DNA of 47,792 nt from Actinomycetota bacterium (GCA_014381945.1 JACNKQ010000034.1:1-47792), one strand, 5' to 3'. Positions 1-8,682 are shown, counted from the stretch's first letter. Notes: a model not told the origin generated them from the letters alone. Translations and numbers: made by a program.

Positions 1-120
1 GGGAGTGCGGCGGGAGGGGGGGGCGGGGGGGGGGGGGGGGGGGGGGAGGGGGAGGGGCGGGGGAGAGGGGGGGGGGGGGGGGGGCGCGGGGGGGGGGGCG
101 GGCGGCGGGGGGGGGGCGGA
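1..120. other. Poly-G low-complexity left edge, probably unreliable sequence
   Basis: Nearly all bases are G, including an uninterrupted run of about 22 G at 25-46. The regular Thr-linker repeat that is clear from about 180 onward dissolves into G here. Read on the minus strand it would be a proline tract continuing the protease frame without a stop. I infer degraded read or assembly quality at a contig end, not a real element. Confidence 0.6.
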
Positions 121-3100
121 GGGCGGAGGAGGGGGAGCGGTCGTCGTGGGGGGCGGAGCGGGAGGCGTAGGGGGGGGAGGGGTCGTCGTAGTAGGCGGAG
201 CGGTCGTCGTGGTGGGCGGCGCGGTCGTAGTAGGCGGCGCGGTCGTCGTTGTCGTCGTAGTGGGCGGCGCGGTCGTAGTAGGCGGCGCGGTCGTCGTTGT
301 CGTGGTGGTGGGCGGGGCTGCGCCCTCGATGTGGAAAGTGCCGTCAGACCGGTCGGTGAGCAGGCCGACGACCTCGACGAGGAAGTCGCCGCTGATCAGA
401 TCTGCCGGCGGCATCCACTCGAAGGAGGCGAGGTCTGCGTCGATGCCCCCGGCAGCCAGGGTGTCGCCAGCGAACACCGTGAGTTGGGCGCAGTACAAAG
501 AGCCCTGGTCCCAACCCCAGTGGTCGGTGATCTCGATGTGCCAGGTCCCTGCCATCGACTGGCCGGCGAGCGCCGCCATCGACTCGAAGGGACGGTGGCG
601 GCCATCGAACGGGGCAACGCCGGTCTCCACGCTCTGCACGGCATCGTCGGCAAACACCGTGAGAGTGCCGGAACAGTCGTCTGCGCCCGATCCGAAGTCG
701 TTGCGCCAGCCTCCGTTGTGGAATGCCAGACGCACGGATTCGCCGTTCGGGGCTATGAGGCGGACCTCGAGGTCGGCCGTGTAGGTGTGGTCCAGGCGCA
801 GGCCCACCTCGATGGCCTTGGTCGTCCCGGCCCCGGCAATCTCGAATGGCAGCACGAGGGTCTCGTAGTCCTCGATCGGCAGGGCCGATGCCCCCGGGGA
901 CTCCTCCTCGCGGATTCCGGCGCGACGCACAAGGACATCTACATCACCCTCGACGTTGATCGCCGACCAGTCGATCAAGACCTGTTCGCCACGTGTGAAC
1001 GACTCTCCGCCATTTGGTGCCTTGACCTCCAACGATGGAGGCGGCGCAGTCGTGGTCGTCGGCGGCGCAGTCGTGGTCGTCGGCGGCGCAGTCGTGGTCG
1101 TCGGCGGCGCAGTCGTGGTCGTCGGCGGCGCAGTCGTGGTCGTCGGCGGCGCAGTCGTGGTCGTCGGCGGCGCAGTCGTGGTCGTCGAACAGGGTGGCGC
1201 AGTGGTGGTCGGCGCAACCGTCGTGGTGCTGGTCGTGCTGGTCGTGCTGGTCGGCGCAACCGTCGTGGTGCTGGTCGTGCTGGTCGTGCTGGTCGTGCTG
1301 GTCGGAGCAACCGTCGTGGTGCTGGTCGTGCTGGTCGTGCTGGTGGTGCTGGTCGGAGCAACCGTCGTGGTGCTGGTCGTCGAGCACGGCGGCAACGTCG
1401 TGGTCGTTGTCGTGGGTGGGGCTGGGGCGGCGGCCGTGAACGGGGAATCCGACCTGTCCGACAGGCTTCCGGCGACGACCGAGGCCGTCAGGGGGCCCTC
1501 AATCCCTCCCTCGGGCACGATCCAGGTTGCAGAACCCACCGCCGGATCCACGCCGGTGGCCACCTCGGCGACCTCGGAACTGATGGACAGGTCGACGCAG
1601 TAGACCTCGCCCTGGTCCCAGGTCCAGCTGTCGTGGATCCGAAGTGTCCAGGTTCCCGTGGCCGACCTACCGGTGAACACCGAGAGCGCATCGGCGGGCC
1701 GGTGGCGGCCGGCGAACGGGGCGGTCCCAGCATCTATTGCGGTGTCGGCGTCGTCTGCGAAGACGGTCAGCGTCCCGGAACAGTCCGCAGATCCCTCACC
1801 GAAGTTGTTGCGCCACGAACCCACGCCGGAGGCCAGCGAGATCGTCGTGCCATCAGGGTGGATCAGCGATATATGGAGGTCGGAGTCGTATGTGTGGTTC
1901 AGGCGCAGACCCAACTCGACCGTGCCGATGTCGCCGGTATCGGACACCACGAGCGGAATGTCGAGCGTTTCGTGGTCGAGGATCGGAAGGGCGTCGTCGC
2001 CTGCGAACTCCTCGGTCACCTGTGCCCGTCGTTCGATCGATACGTCGACGTCACCGACCGGTCCCTCCACGGTCCACTCGACAACCACCTCGTCGCCGGG
2101 TACGAACGACTCCCCGCCGTTCGGCGTAGTGAGCGTGAGGCTGCGTTGCACCTCCTGAACGTCGAGGAAGACGGCATCTAGGCCCGTCAGTCCGCCGGCG
2201 GTGGCTGCTGCCCTGATGCGCTGCACGCCGTCGACCTGGGGCGTCCAGTCGAATGAGGCTCCCGTGGCCAGGACCGTGCCCGTCGAGTCAGTCCAGGTGA
2301 CGGTCGACGAAAGGTCTGCGCCGTCGGAACCGGTGGCGGTGGCGGCCAGGGCCACCGGGCTTCCCTCGGTGATAGTTCCGTCCGGAACTGTGATCGAGAC
2401 TGCAGGTGCCGCCGGTACCGATGCGCCCACCGCTGCAGCGGCATCGACCCGGCCGCCCGAACCCGAGACAGTCGACAGCGCATCGATCCAGGTGGACGAA
2501 TCGATCAGGCGCTCCTTTACCTGGAGTGCTGTGAGTTCCGGCGCCACCGAGCGCATGAGGGCGGCGACGCCCACCACATGGGGCGTGGCCATCGAGGTGC
2601 CGCTGAAGGAGGCGTACCCGCCGCCGACAACCGAAGAGAGGATCGCCGAGCCCGGCGCCGCCACATCGACTCCGATCTCGCCGTAGTTGGAGAACGAGGA
2701 GCGGGCGCCGTTGATCTGCGTGGAGGCCACCGTCACAACGATGTCCTGGGGATACGACGCCGGGTAGGTGGGCCAGAGGTCGTTGTCGGAGTTGCTGTTG
2801 CCGGCTGCAGCCACGAAGAGGTGGTCGGCAGCAGCGGCCTGGTCGAGCATGCCCGACATCGCCCCACTGGAGCCGCCGCCGCCCCATGAGTTGTTGGATA
2901 TCGAGGCGCCGTTTGCAATGGCGTAGGAGAGCGCAGAAACGGCATCCGACGAGTAACCGCCACCGGATGCGGACAGGAACTTGAGGGCCATGATCTGGAC
3001 CCCCGGTGCCACGCCGACTATGCCGACGTCATCGGCGACCCCTGCGATGGTGCCCGCCACGTGCGTGCCGTGGTTGTTGTCGTCGTTCGGGTCGGAGTCG

Positions 3101-3843
3101 TCGTTGACGAAGTCCCAGCCGTGGACGTCGTCGATGTAGCCGTTGCCGTCGTCGTCGATGCCGTTGCCGGCGATCTCACCGGGGTTGGTCCAGATGTTGG
3201 CCTCCAGGTCGGGATGGTCGAGGTCGACACCGGTGTCGATTACTGCCACCACGACCGACGGGTCGCCCAGAGAATGCGCCCAGGCACCGGGGGCATCGAC
3301 CCCGTTGGCACCGGTGAGGCCCCAGAGTTCGTCGAGCCTCGGATCAGAGGGCAGGTCGGCGACCCGTACCACGACGTCAGGGCCGGCCCACTTGACCACC
3401 CGGGAACTGCCCAGCAACGCCAGGGCGTCGTCGAGGTCACGCAGTGTCTCGACCAGGTACAGGCCGGATCCATCCAGTGATGGTCCGGTCAGGCTGCCGC
3501 CGACGGCGCCGAGCACGTCTGCGACGTCGCCGGCCGATGCCGCCTCGGTGAAGCGGACCAGCAGTCCGAAGGGGTTCCGCTCGGTGGAACTGCCGGCTGC
3601 CAGGACCGCCTTTGCAAGATCGTCAGAGGCGAGTCCCGTGGGAAGGGGGCCCAGGAAGCCGAGGAGCGCCTCTCCATGGGCAGAGAGCGGCAGCACCGAT
3701 CCGTCGTCGTAGAGGGCTGCTGCGTTCGGTTGGGCGATCGGTTCGGCTGCCAGGGGTGCGACCGTCACCACCATCGAAAGGACCGCGGTGACCAGAAGCC
3801 CTGTCAGGCCCCTTGCAGATCCACGGGAAATGGTCCCGTTCAT
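1..3843 (-). CDS. Secreted subtilisin-like (S8) serine protease with two P-domain modules, C-terminus beyond the window
   Basis: An exported endopeptidase whose frame is still open at base 1, so at least 1,281 residues are visible. The ATG at 3841-3843 follows AGGGAG and starts a signal peptide (hydrophobic about residues 13-33). The triad is clear: Asp203 in VIDTGVD, His258 in NNHGTHVAG, Ser417 in FSGTSMATPH; an oxyanion Asn lies in AAAGNSNSD. An Ig-like stretch (about 465-560) is followed by two copies of one module, a PNGGESF beta motif plus a proprotein-convertase P-domain: about 565-800 (ending near GTWTLRIHDSWTWDQG) and about 940-1170 (GTWHIEITDHWGWDQG). Thr/Pro linkers (TTTTAPP) follow each module. 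P-domains are known in convertases and many bacterial exoproteases. The substrate and the C-terminal anchor, if any, cannot be seen. Confidence 0.9.
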   Translation of the reverse strand, partial: MNGTISRGSARGLTGLLVTAVLSMVVTVAPLAAEPIAQPNAAALYDDGSVLPLSAHGEALLGFLGPLPTGLASDDLAKAVLAAGSSTERNPFGLLVRFTEAASAGDVADVLGAVGGSLTGPSLDGSGLYLVETLRDLDDALALLGSSRVVKWAGPDVVVRVADLPSDPRLDELWGLTGANGVDAPGAWAHSLGDPSVVVAVIDTGVDLDHPDLEANIWTNPGEIAGNGIDDDGNGYIDDVHGWDFVNDDSDPNDDNNHGTHVAGTIAGVADDVGIVGVAPGVQIMALKFLSASGGGYSSDAVSALSYAIANGASISNNSWGGGGSSGAMSGMLDQAAAADHLFVAAAGNSNSDNDLWPTYPASYPQDIVVTVASTQINGARSSFSNYGEIGVDVAAPGSAILSSVVGGGYASFSGTSMATPHVVGVAALMRSVAPELTALQVKERLIDSSTWIDALSTVSGSGGRVDAAAAVGASVPAAPAVSITVPDGTITEGSPVALAATATGSDGADLSSTVTWTDSTGTVLATGASFDWTPQVDGVQRIRAAATAGGLTGLDAVFLDVQEVQRSLTLTTPNGGESFVPGDEVVVEWTVEGPVGDVDVSIERRAQVTEEFAGDDALPILDHETLDIPLVVSDTGDIGTVELGLRLNHTYDSDLHISLIHPDGTTISLASGVGSWRNNFGEGSADCSGTLTVFADDADTAIDAGTAPFAGRHRPADALSVFTGRSATGTWTLRIHDSWTWDQGEVYCVDLSISSEVAEVATGVDPAVGSATWIVPEGGIEGPLTASVVAGSLSDRSDSPFTAAAPAPPTTTTTTLPPCSTTSTTTVAPTSTTSTTSTTSTTTVAPTSTTSTTSTTSTTTVAPTSTTSTTSTTTVAPTTTAPPCSTTTTAPPTTTTAPPTTTTAPPTTTTAPPTTTTAPPTTTTAPPTTTTAPPPSLEVKAPNGGESFTRGEQVLIDWSAINVEGDVDVLVRRAGIREEESPGASALPIEDYETLVLPFEIAGAGTTKAIEVGLRLDHTYTADLEVRLIAPNGESVRLAFHNGGWRNDFGSGADDCSGTLTVFADDAVQSVETGVAPFDGRHRPFESMAALAGQSMAGTWHIEITDHWGWDQGSLYCAQLTVFAGDTLAAGGIDADLASFEWMPPADLISGDFLVEVVGLLTDRSDGTFHIEGAAPPTTTTTTTAPPTTTAPPTTTTTTTAPPTTTAPPTTTTAPPTTTTPPPPTPPAPPPTTTAPPPPPSAPPPPPAPPPAPPPPPPSPPPLPLPPPPPPPAPPSRRTP
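1040..1186. repeat. Seven tandem 21-bp units coding a Thr linker
   Basis: Seven consecutive copies of a 21-base unit (GGCGGCGCAGTCGTGGTCGT plus C on the plus strand) lie inside the protease gene. On the minus strand each unit codes for TTTTAPP. Shorter, less regular units continue to about 1390 (TSTTSTT and VAP blocks), and a related tract occupies about 121-315. The unit length is a multiple of three, so copy-number change keeps the frame. Confidence 0.95.
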
Positions 3844-4016
3844 ATGACTCCCTACTGCCCTGCCCCGGTCGGGTCCGCGGCCGCTTGCCGACAGCAGATC
3901 ACACCCGTCCGAAAAAGGACCGAAACCCACTCAGACTGTACTCCCCCGGTGTGACGAAGCCAGATCGCAGAGCGCAGCCTGACAGGGCGCCGGTGCAGTC
4001 CCCCGCCAGTGGCCGC

Positions 4017-5363
4017 TCAACCGCCACCGGCCATGGCTGCCACCAGGTCGTCGGACAGTGGGCCGCTCTCACCTCCGGCGGCCAGCACGACCACGATCAG
4101 GTCCATCTCCGGTACCACCGAGATCTGCTGGCCCAGGAAGCCCACGGCGGCAAGGGCGTCCTCCCCCAGCCACCAACCGGCCCCGTAGCCGGCGAACGAG
4201 GCGCTCGGCGTCCTGGCATGGTCGACCCATCCCTCGGGAAGCAGCCCCTCGTCCTCCCAGACGCCGCCCCGCAGGTAGAGCAGCCCGAAGCGGGCGAAGT
4301 CCTCGAGGGACATGTTGGCGCCGGTACCGCCCAGCCAGATACCGGTGCCGTCCAATTCGAGCTCGACGGACGTGATGCCGAGGGGCCCGAACAGGCGGTC
4401 GTCCAGCCAGGCCTCGAGCGCCCCACCGCCGCCGAGTTCGTCCGCCATCAGCGACGCCACGATGGCCGTGTTGCCGGTGTTGTAGTTGAAGGTCGACGCG
4501 GGTTCGGCCGCCAACGGCTTGGCCGACGCATAGCCGGAGGCGTCGGCGTTGCCTTCGCCGACGACGATTGAAGCGGCGTCACCGCCCACCTCGTTCCACT
4601 CGAGGCCGCTCTGCATGCGCAGCAGGTCGTCGATCGTGATCTCCGAGCGGGGATCATCAGCCGGCCACTCGGCCAGCCCGGTCGGGGCGTCGACGTCGAG
4701 CCGGCCGTCGCCGACGAGAAGCCCCACGGCGGCATGCGTGACGCTCTTGGCGACCGAGAACGACCAGTGGGGCGTCGAGGCGTCGTAGCCCTTGTGGCTG
4801 TCGGCCAGCAGGAGGTTTCCGGCCTGCACGATCGCCACGGCATTGATGGCCCCGTAGGTGCGACTCGCATCGTGCAGTGCCTCGTCTACCAGCGCCAGGA
4901 CCTCTTCCGCCGACCCTGCCGGCAGGTCCGCCCGCGGCCACACCTCCGTCGGCCAGGCCACATACCGGGACTGCGCCGGATAGCTTTCAGCGACGACCGG
5001 CTCGGGCAGCGTGGTGGGAGCGAGGGTCGTGGTCGTCGTTGTGGTGGTCGTGGGAGCAAGCGTCGTGGTGGGCGCCAACGTCGTGGTCGTGGTGGGCGCC
5101 AACGTCGTGGTCGTGGTGGGCGCCAACGTCGTGGTCGTGGTGGGCGCCAACGTCGTGGTCGTGGTGGGCGCCAACGTCGTGGTCGTGGTGGGCGCCAACG
5201 TCGTGGTCGTGGTGGGCGCCAACGTCGTGGTGGGCGCCAACGTCGTGGTGGGCGCCAACGTCGTCGAGACCAAGGGCACCGGTGCGGCCGCATCGTCAGC
5301 ACCACAGGCAGCCAGCAGCACGGCCGACAGAACGCTGGCGACAAGCGGGCGCCGGATCGTCAT
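4017..5363 (-). CDS. Serine beta-lactamase-family (class C-like) lipoprotein
   Basis: A 448-residue lipoprotein with a serine hydrolase domain. I chose the ATG at 5361-5363 because it gives a textbook lipoprotein signal (MTIRRPLVASVL... ending LLAAC with the lipobox Cys). In-frame starts further upstream would run into the divergent fabH gene. Residues about 35-120 are a Thr-rich linker of LAPTTTTT units. The catalytic domain shows SxxK at Ser203-Lys206 (SVAK) and a YNTGNT segment where family members carry their second motif, and it ends with a conserved Gly-rich region. This fold covers beta-lactamases, DD-peptidases and esterases; the sequence does not say which reaction is used, and an esterase or amidase is as likely as a true beta-lactamase. 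It lies downstream of no obvious operon partner. Confidence 0.85.
   Translation of the reverse strand: MTIRRPLVASVLSAVLLAACGADDAAAPVPLVSTTLAPTTTLAPTTTLAPTTTTTLAPTTTTTLAPTTTTTLAPTTTTTLAPTTTTTLAPTTTTTLAPTTTLAPTTTTTTTTTLAPTTLPEPVVAESYPAQSRYVAWPTEVWPRADLPAGSAEEVLALVDEALHDASRTYGAINAVAIVQAGNLLLADSHKGYDASTPHWSFSVAKSVTHAAVGLLVGDGRLDVDAPTGLAEWPADDPRSEITIDDLLRMQSGLEWNEVGGDAASIVVGEGNADASGYASAKPLAAEPASTFNYNTGNTAIVASLMADELGGGGALEAWLDDRLFGPLGITSVELELDGTGIWLGGTGANMSLEDFARFGLLYLRGGVWEDEGLLPEGWVDHARTPSASFAGYGAGWWLGEDALAAVGFLGQQISVVPEMDLIVVVLAAGGESGPLSDDLVAAMAGGG
5071..5268. repeat. Tandem array of 24-bp then 18-bp units (Thr linker)
   Basis: Units begin with GGCGCCAAC at 5071, 5095, 5119, 5143, 5167, 5191, 5215, 5233 and 5251. 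Six intervals are 24 bases (LAPTTTTT) and the rest are 18 bases (LAPTTT). All are multiples of three and almost identical, as expected for a length-variable linker in the beta-lactamase-like lipoprotein. Confidence 0.95.
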
Positions 5364-5456
5364 CCGCCCATTCGAGTCGAAGGCCCGTCGGCGCTGCAAC
5401 CCCACCCGAGGTGCTAGGAAATCGTGCAGGCGACCAACGACCCGAGGAGCCACGCC

Positions 5457-6560
5457 GTGCAAAGAGCGGTGATCACCGGTTGGGGGAAATGCGTTCCGCC
5501 GGTGCGCCTGACCAACGCCGACCTCGAACGGCTCTGCGACACCGACGACGACTGGATCTTCGAACGAACCGGCATCCGGAGCCGGGCCATCTCACACGTG
5601 GAGGGCACCGACCTCGCCGAACTGGCCGCCCGCCGGGCCCTCGCCTGCGCCGGCCTCGAACCCCCCGACCTCGACCTGATACTCGTCGCCTCGACCACGC
5701 CCGAGTTGCTCTGCCCGAGCGTCGCCACGATGATCCAGGAACGCCTCGGCGCCGCCAATGCCGCCGCCTTCGACCTCAACGCCGCCTGCTCCGGCTTCGT
5801 GTACGCCACGGCGACCGTGACCGGGATGATCGAGTCGGGCTTTGCGAACCGGGTCCTGGTGATCGGCGCCGAGAAGCTCCACATCGCCATGGACTACCGC
5901 GACCGCTCCCACTGCATCCTCTTCGGCGACGGTGCCGGTGCCGCCGTCTACGAGGCGTCCGAGTCCACAGATGGCGAATCCGGGGCGGGAGTGATCTCCG
6001 TCGACCTCGGGGCCGACGGCACCAAGGGGGGCACCATGGTCGTCCAGGCCATGGGCACCCGGGGCGAACCCTACGGGGGCCAGCCGCCCGAGAAGACCCG
6101 CCTCCACTTCGAGGGCCAGGCTGTGTTCAAGATCGCCGTGCAGGGCATCGCCGGCTCAGCCATGCGTGCGCTCGAGCGGGCCGGCATGACCGCCGACGAC
6201 GTCGACCTCGTAATCCCGCACCAGGCCAACGCCCGCATCATCGAGTCGGCGACCCGGCGGCTGGGCATCGAACCCGAGCGGGTCTTCGTCAACATCGAGC
6301 ACCTCGGCAACACCGCCGCAGCGTCGATTCCGATGGCGATCCACGACGCCCTCCAGGCGGGCCGGATCGCACCAGGCGACATCGTCGTGCTGACCGCATT
6401 CGGCGGGGGCGTCACCTGGGGATCGATCGTGCTCCGCTGGGGCTACCGCACCGAGCCGCTCGGCACCCACGAAGGCGAACTCCCCCCGACCGACGCCACC
6501 GTGTTCGACCTGCTCCAGTCGAACCTCGACTTCTACGCCCCCCTCCACCCCGACGCCTGA
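5457..6560 (+). CDS. fabH: 3-oxoacyl-ACP synthase III (KAS III, FabH-like)
   Basis: Condenses an acyl-CoA primer with malonyl-ACP in fatty-acid or related acyl-chain initiation. The thiolase-fold family triad is intact: Cys111 in AACSGFVYA, His255 in VIPHQANAR and Asn285 in HLGNTAAAS. I place the start at GTG 5457 and not at the upstream ATG 5424, because GAGGAG lies seven bases before the GTG and the protein then begins VQRAVITGWG, with the catalytic Cys at almost the position known in E. coli FabH. At 367 residues it is about 35 longer than usual owing to a C-terminal tail (from about residue 330). It stands alone, divergent from the lipoprotein gene across 93 bases. A role in secondary or branched acyl metabolism is possible because no other fab genes are present. 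Confidence 0.85.
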   Translation: MQRAVITGWGKCVPPVRLTNADLERLCDTDDDWIFERTGIRSRAISHVEGTDLAELAARRALACAGLEPPDLDLILVASTTPELLCPSVATMIQERLGAANAAAFDLNAACSGFVYATATVTGMIESGFANRVLVIGAEKLHIAMDYRDRSHCILFGDGAGAAVYEASESTDGESGAGVISVDLGADGTKGGTMVVQAMGTRGEPYGGQPPEKTRLHFEGQAVFKIAVQGIAGSAMRALERAGMTADDVDLVIPHQANARIIESATRRLGIEPERVFVNIEHLGNTAAASIPMAIHDALQAGRIAPGDIVVLTAFGGGVTWGSIVLRWGYRTEPLGTHEGELPPTDATVFDLLQSNLDFYAPLHPDA

Positions 6561-6576
6561 GCGCCGGAAGCGCCAC

Positions 6577-7530
6577 TCAGTTCCTCGGGACAACCTCGCT
6601 GCCCGGCTCCTCGGGCTCGTCGTCGACCATCTCTGCAGGGAAACCCGGCGCCCGGATGTCGAGGCCGGTGGCCTCCTCCAGACGGCGGATGATGTTGGGC
6701 GACCACTCCCGGTCGCCGTAGCGCTCCCGACCGTCCTCGAAGATCTCCAGCAACAGGGGCGACACCTCGAGCGGCATCCCGAGCCGGTCGGCCAGGCCGT
6801 CGAACAGACCCATGTCCTTGACCACGAGGTCCATCGTGAAGCTGATGTCGCGGCTGCCGTTGAGGATGACCTGGCCCTCGGTCTCGTGGACGAACGAGTT
6901 GCCCGACGACGCCCGGATCGCCTCGTAGGTCGTGGCGAGGTCCATGCCGGCCGCTGCAGCCGTCGTGAGCGCCTCGCAGAGCGTGACCAGGTTCGCCGTG
7001 GCCAGGAAGTTGGTCACGACCTTGAGGATCGACGCCGAGCCCAGCGGGCCGGTGTGCAGGATGTGCCGTCCCATTGCGGTCAGCACCGGCAGGACCCGCT
7101 CGAACGCCTCCCGTTCGCATCCGGCCAGGATGGAGATGTTGCCGGTTGCGGCACGGTGGCAACCCCCCGAAACCGGGCAGTCGATCGGCATCGCCCCCAC
7201 TGCCTCGACCATGGCACCCATCCGACGAACCTCCGCCTCGTCGGTCGTGCTCATCTCCATCCAGGCCTTGCCTGCGGAGAGGCCGACGATCACCCCATCA
7301 TCACCCTCCATCACCAGAGAACACGCAGCAGGTGACGGCAGGCAGGTGATCACGGCATCGCACCGCTCGGCCAGTTCCCGAGGTGAATCGGCCCACCCCG
7401 CTCCGCCGTCGAGGAACGGCTGGGCCGCAACGCGATCGAGGTCGCGGACGATCAACTCGTAGCCGTTGCGCACAAGGCTGCCCGCCAACTTGCCACCGAC
7501 GTTGCCCAACCCGATGAACCCGATGCGCAT
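6577..7530 (-). CDS. NAD(P)-dependent beta-hydroxyacid dehydrogenase (3-hydroxyisobutyrate dehydrogenase family)
   Basis: 317 residues. The N-terminal Rossmann motif is IGFIGLGNVG (about residues 3-12). The family substrate-binding signature appears as DCPVSGGCHRAATGN and the catalytic Lys as KVVTNFL. The second half is the all-helical 6-phosphogluconate dehydrogenase-like domain. Such enzymes oxidise 3-hydroxyisobutyrate, tartronate semialdehyde or related acids; the exact substrate cannot be read from the sequence. The ATG at 7530 has a good ribosome-binding site (AAGGGGG about eight bases upstream). The last 20 residues are an acidic, Pro-rich tail ending PEEPGSEVVPRN. It ends 17 bases from the convergent fabH stop. 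Confidence 0.85.
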   Translation of the reverse strand: MRIGFIGLGNVGGKLAGSLVRNGYELIVRDLDRVAAQPFLDGGAGWADSPRELAERCDAVITCLPSPAACSLVMEGDDGVIVGLSAGKAWMEMSTTDEAEVRRMGAMVEAVGAMPIDCPVSGGCHRAATGNISILAGCEREAFERVLPVLTAMGRHILHTGPLGSASILKVVTNFLATANLVTLCEALTTAAAAGMDLATTYEAIRASSGNSFVHETEGQVILNGSRDISFTMDLVVKDMGLFDGLADRLGMPLEVSPLLLEIFEDGRERYGDREWSPNIIRRLEEATGLDIRAPGFPAEMVDDEPEEPGSEVVPRN

Positions 7531-7553
7531 GACGCAGGCCCCCTTGTCTGACC

Positions 7554-7564
7554 TTGTCCGACAA
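7554..7564. promoter_or_regulatory. TTGTC-C-GACAA palindrome in a divergent intergenic region
   Basis: A short inverted repeat, with an additional TTGTC half-site at 7544-7548, lies between the dehydrogenase start (7530) and the channel start (7634). It could be an operator, but its length makes chance occurrence quite possible. Confidence 0.25.
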
Positions 7565-7621
7565 CGACGCCGCTTACAGTATCCGCGACCGTCGCACCGT
7601 CCCAGACCCCCCGATCTCGCC

Positions 7622-7633
7622 TACCCTGCGGGA
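7622..7633 (+). promoter_or_regulatory. Leaderless -10 box (TACCCT) of the K+ channel gene
   Basis: TACCCT at 7622-7627 is followed by exactly six bases and then the ATG at 7634. This fits the actinobacterial pattern of a -10 box whose transcript starts on the start codon. Confidence 0.45.
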
Positions 7634-8644
7634 ATGCTGCGTTTTCGGCTTCCCCGCACGAGGAACCACCTCCTGCGGGCAGCCGGCCTGATCGTCGGCG
7701 TGGTGGCCGCGGGAACGTTGGGCTACGGCCTCTTCGGCCTCGACCCGGTCGACGCCTTCTACCAGACGATCATCACGATCTCGACCGTGGGCTTCCGCGA
7801 GCTCGTCGTCGGTGAACCGGACGCCGCCTGGAAATTGTTCACCTCGGTGCTGATCCTCGTGGGAACCGGCTCCATGCTGTACGGGGCCACCGCCGTGATC
7901 GAAAGCATCGTCGAGGGCCGGATCACCGGCCAGTACCGGAGGTACCGAATGCAACGATCCATCGACGAGCTTTCCGGGCACCTGGTCGTGTGCGGTCTCG
8001 GAAGGGTGGGCAGTTCCATCACGGACTTCGTGCAGTCCATCGGCCAGGAGGTGGTTGCGGTCGACATCGATCCCGACCGGCTCGAGGACACCGGCTTCCT
8101 CCACGTGGTCGGCGACTCCCGACAGGAGCATGTCCTACGTCAGGCGGGCATAGACCGGGCATCGACCCTGATCACGGCGTTGGGTACCACAGTCGACAAC
8201 CTCTACGTCACCCTGTCGGCACGCGGCCTCAACGCCCGGCTGTTCATCGTCTCGCGCTGCGACGACCAGGAGGCGCTCACCAAGATGCTCCAGGTCGGTG
8301 CCGACCGGGTGGTCAACCCCTACGAGATCGGGGGCTCGCGCATGGCCAGCCTGGCCACTCAGCCGAACGTGGCCGACTTCCTCGACGTCGTCGTCCACGA
8401 CGGTGCCTTCGAGGCCTGGCTCCGCGAGATCATCATCCCCGACGGCTGCGCCTTCGAGGGCAAGACCATCGACGACCTGGCCCTCCGGCGCGAGACCGGG
8501 GCGGTCGTGCTGAGCGTGCGCGACGCAACCGGCCGCTTCCACACCGACGACGTGGCCCGACGGCCCTTCGAATCGGGTGACGTCATCGTGGCGATCGGAT
8601 CCGATGCCAGCCTCGACCGGCTGGCCGACCAGGTCAACTGCTGA
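7634..8644 (+). CDS. Two-TM potassium channel with cytosolic RCK (TrkA-N/TrkA-C) domain
   Basis: 336 residues, a Kch/MthK-type channel. TM1 is about residues 12-36, the pore helix and filter about 38-60 (TIITISTVGFREL), and TM2 about 68-90. Then comes an RCK Rossmann domain (VVCGLGRVGSSITDF, with the dinucleotide-binding GxGxxG) and a TrkA-C domain after about residue 250. The filter reads TVGF followed by Arg where most K+ channels have TVGYG or TVGFG, so conductance or selectivity may be unusual. I start at ATG 7634: it begins the hydrophobic N-terminus and sits six bases after a TACCCT box, while longer readings extend into the divergent gene. Regulation by a nucleotide or ion bound to the RCK domain is known for the family. 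Confidence 0.85.
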   Translation: MLRFRLPRTRNHLLRAAGLIVGVVAAGTLGYGLFGLDPVDAFYQTIITISTVGFRELVVGEPDAAWKLFTSVLILVGTGSMLYGATAVIESIVEGRITGQYRRYRMQRSIDELSGHLVVCGLGRVGSSITDFVQSIGQEVVAVDIDPDRLEDTGFLHVVGDSRQEHVLRQAGIDRASTLITALGTTVDNLYVTLSARGLNARLFIVSRCDDQEALTKMLQVGADRVVNPYEIGGSRMASLATQPNVADFLDVVVHDGAFEAWLREIIIPDGCAFEGKTIDDLALRRETGAVVLSVRDATGRFHTDDVARRPFESGDVIVAIGSDASLDRLADQVNC

Positions 8645-8670
8645 CCCGCCGATCGCCGAGCCTCAACCCC

Positions 8671-8682
8671 TAACCTCCGCCC
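8671..8682 (+). promoter_or_regulatory. Leaderless -10 box (TAACCT) of metY
   Basis: TAACCT at 8671-8676 lies six bases before the metY ATG. No purine-rich ribosome-binding site is present, which supports a leaderless start. Confidence 0.45.

Noticed and set aside
331-2181. Long plus-strand open frame (about 616 codons) rich in Arg/Gly
   Set aside because: It is antisense to the protease gene, whose minus-strand frame shows a full catalytic triad and P-domains. The open frame is a by-product of GC-rich Thr-linker repeats.
5364-5462. Upstream starts for the beta-lactamase-like lipoprotein and for fabH (ATG 5424)
   Set aside because: They would make the two divergent genes overlap; the chosen starts give a lipoprotein signal and a strong GAGGAG-GTG respectively.
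8645-8682. SAM riboswitch in front of metY
   Set aside because: Only 38 bases separate metY from the upstream gene, too few for any known SAM riboswitch.
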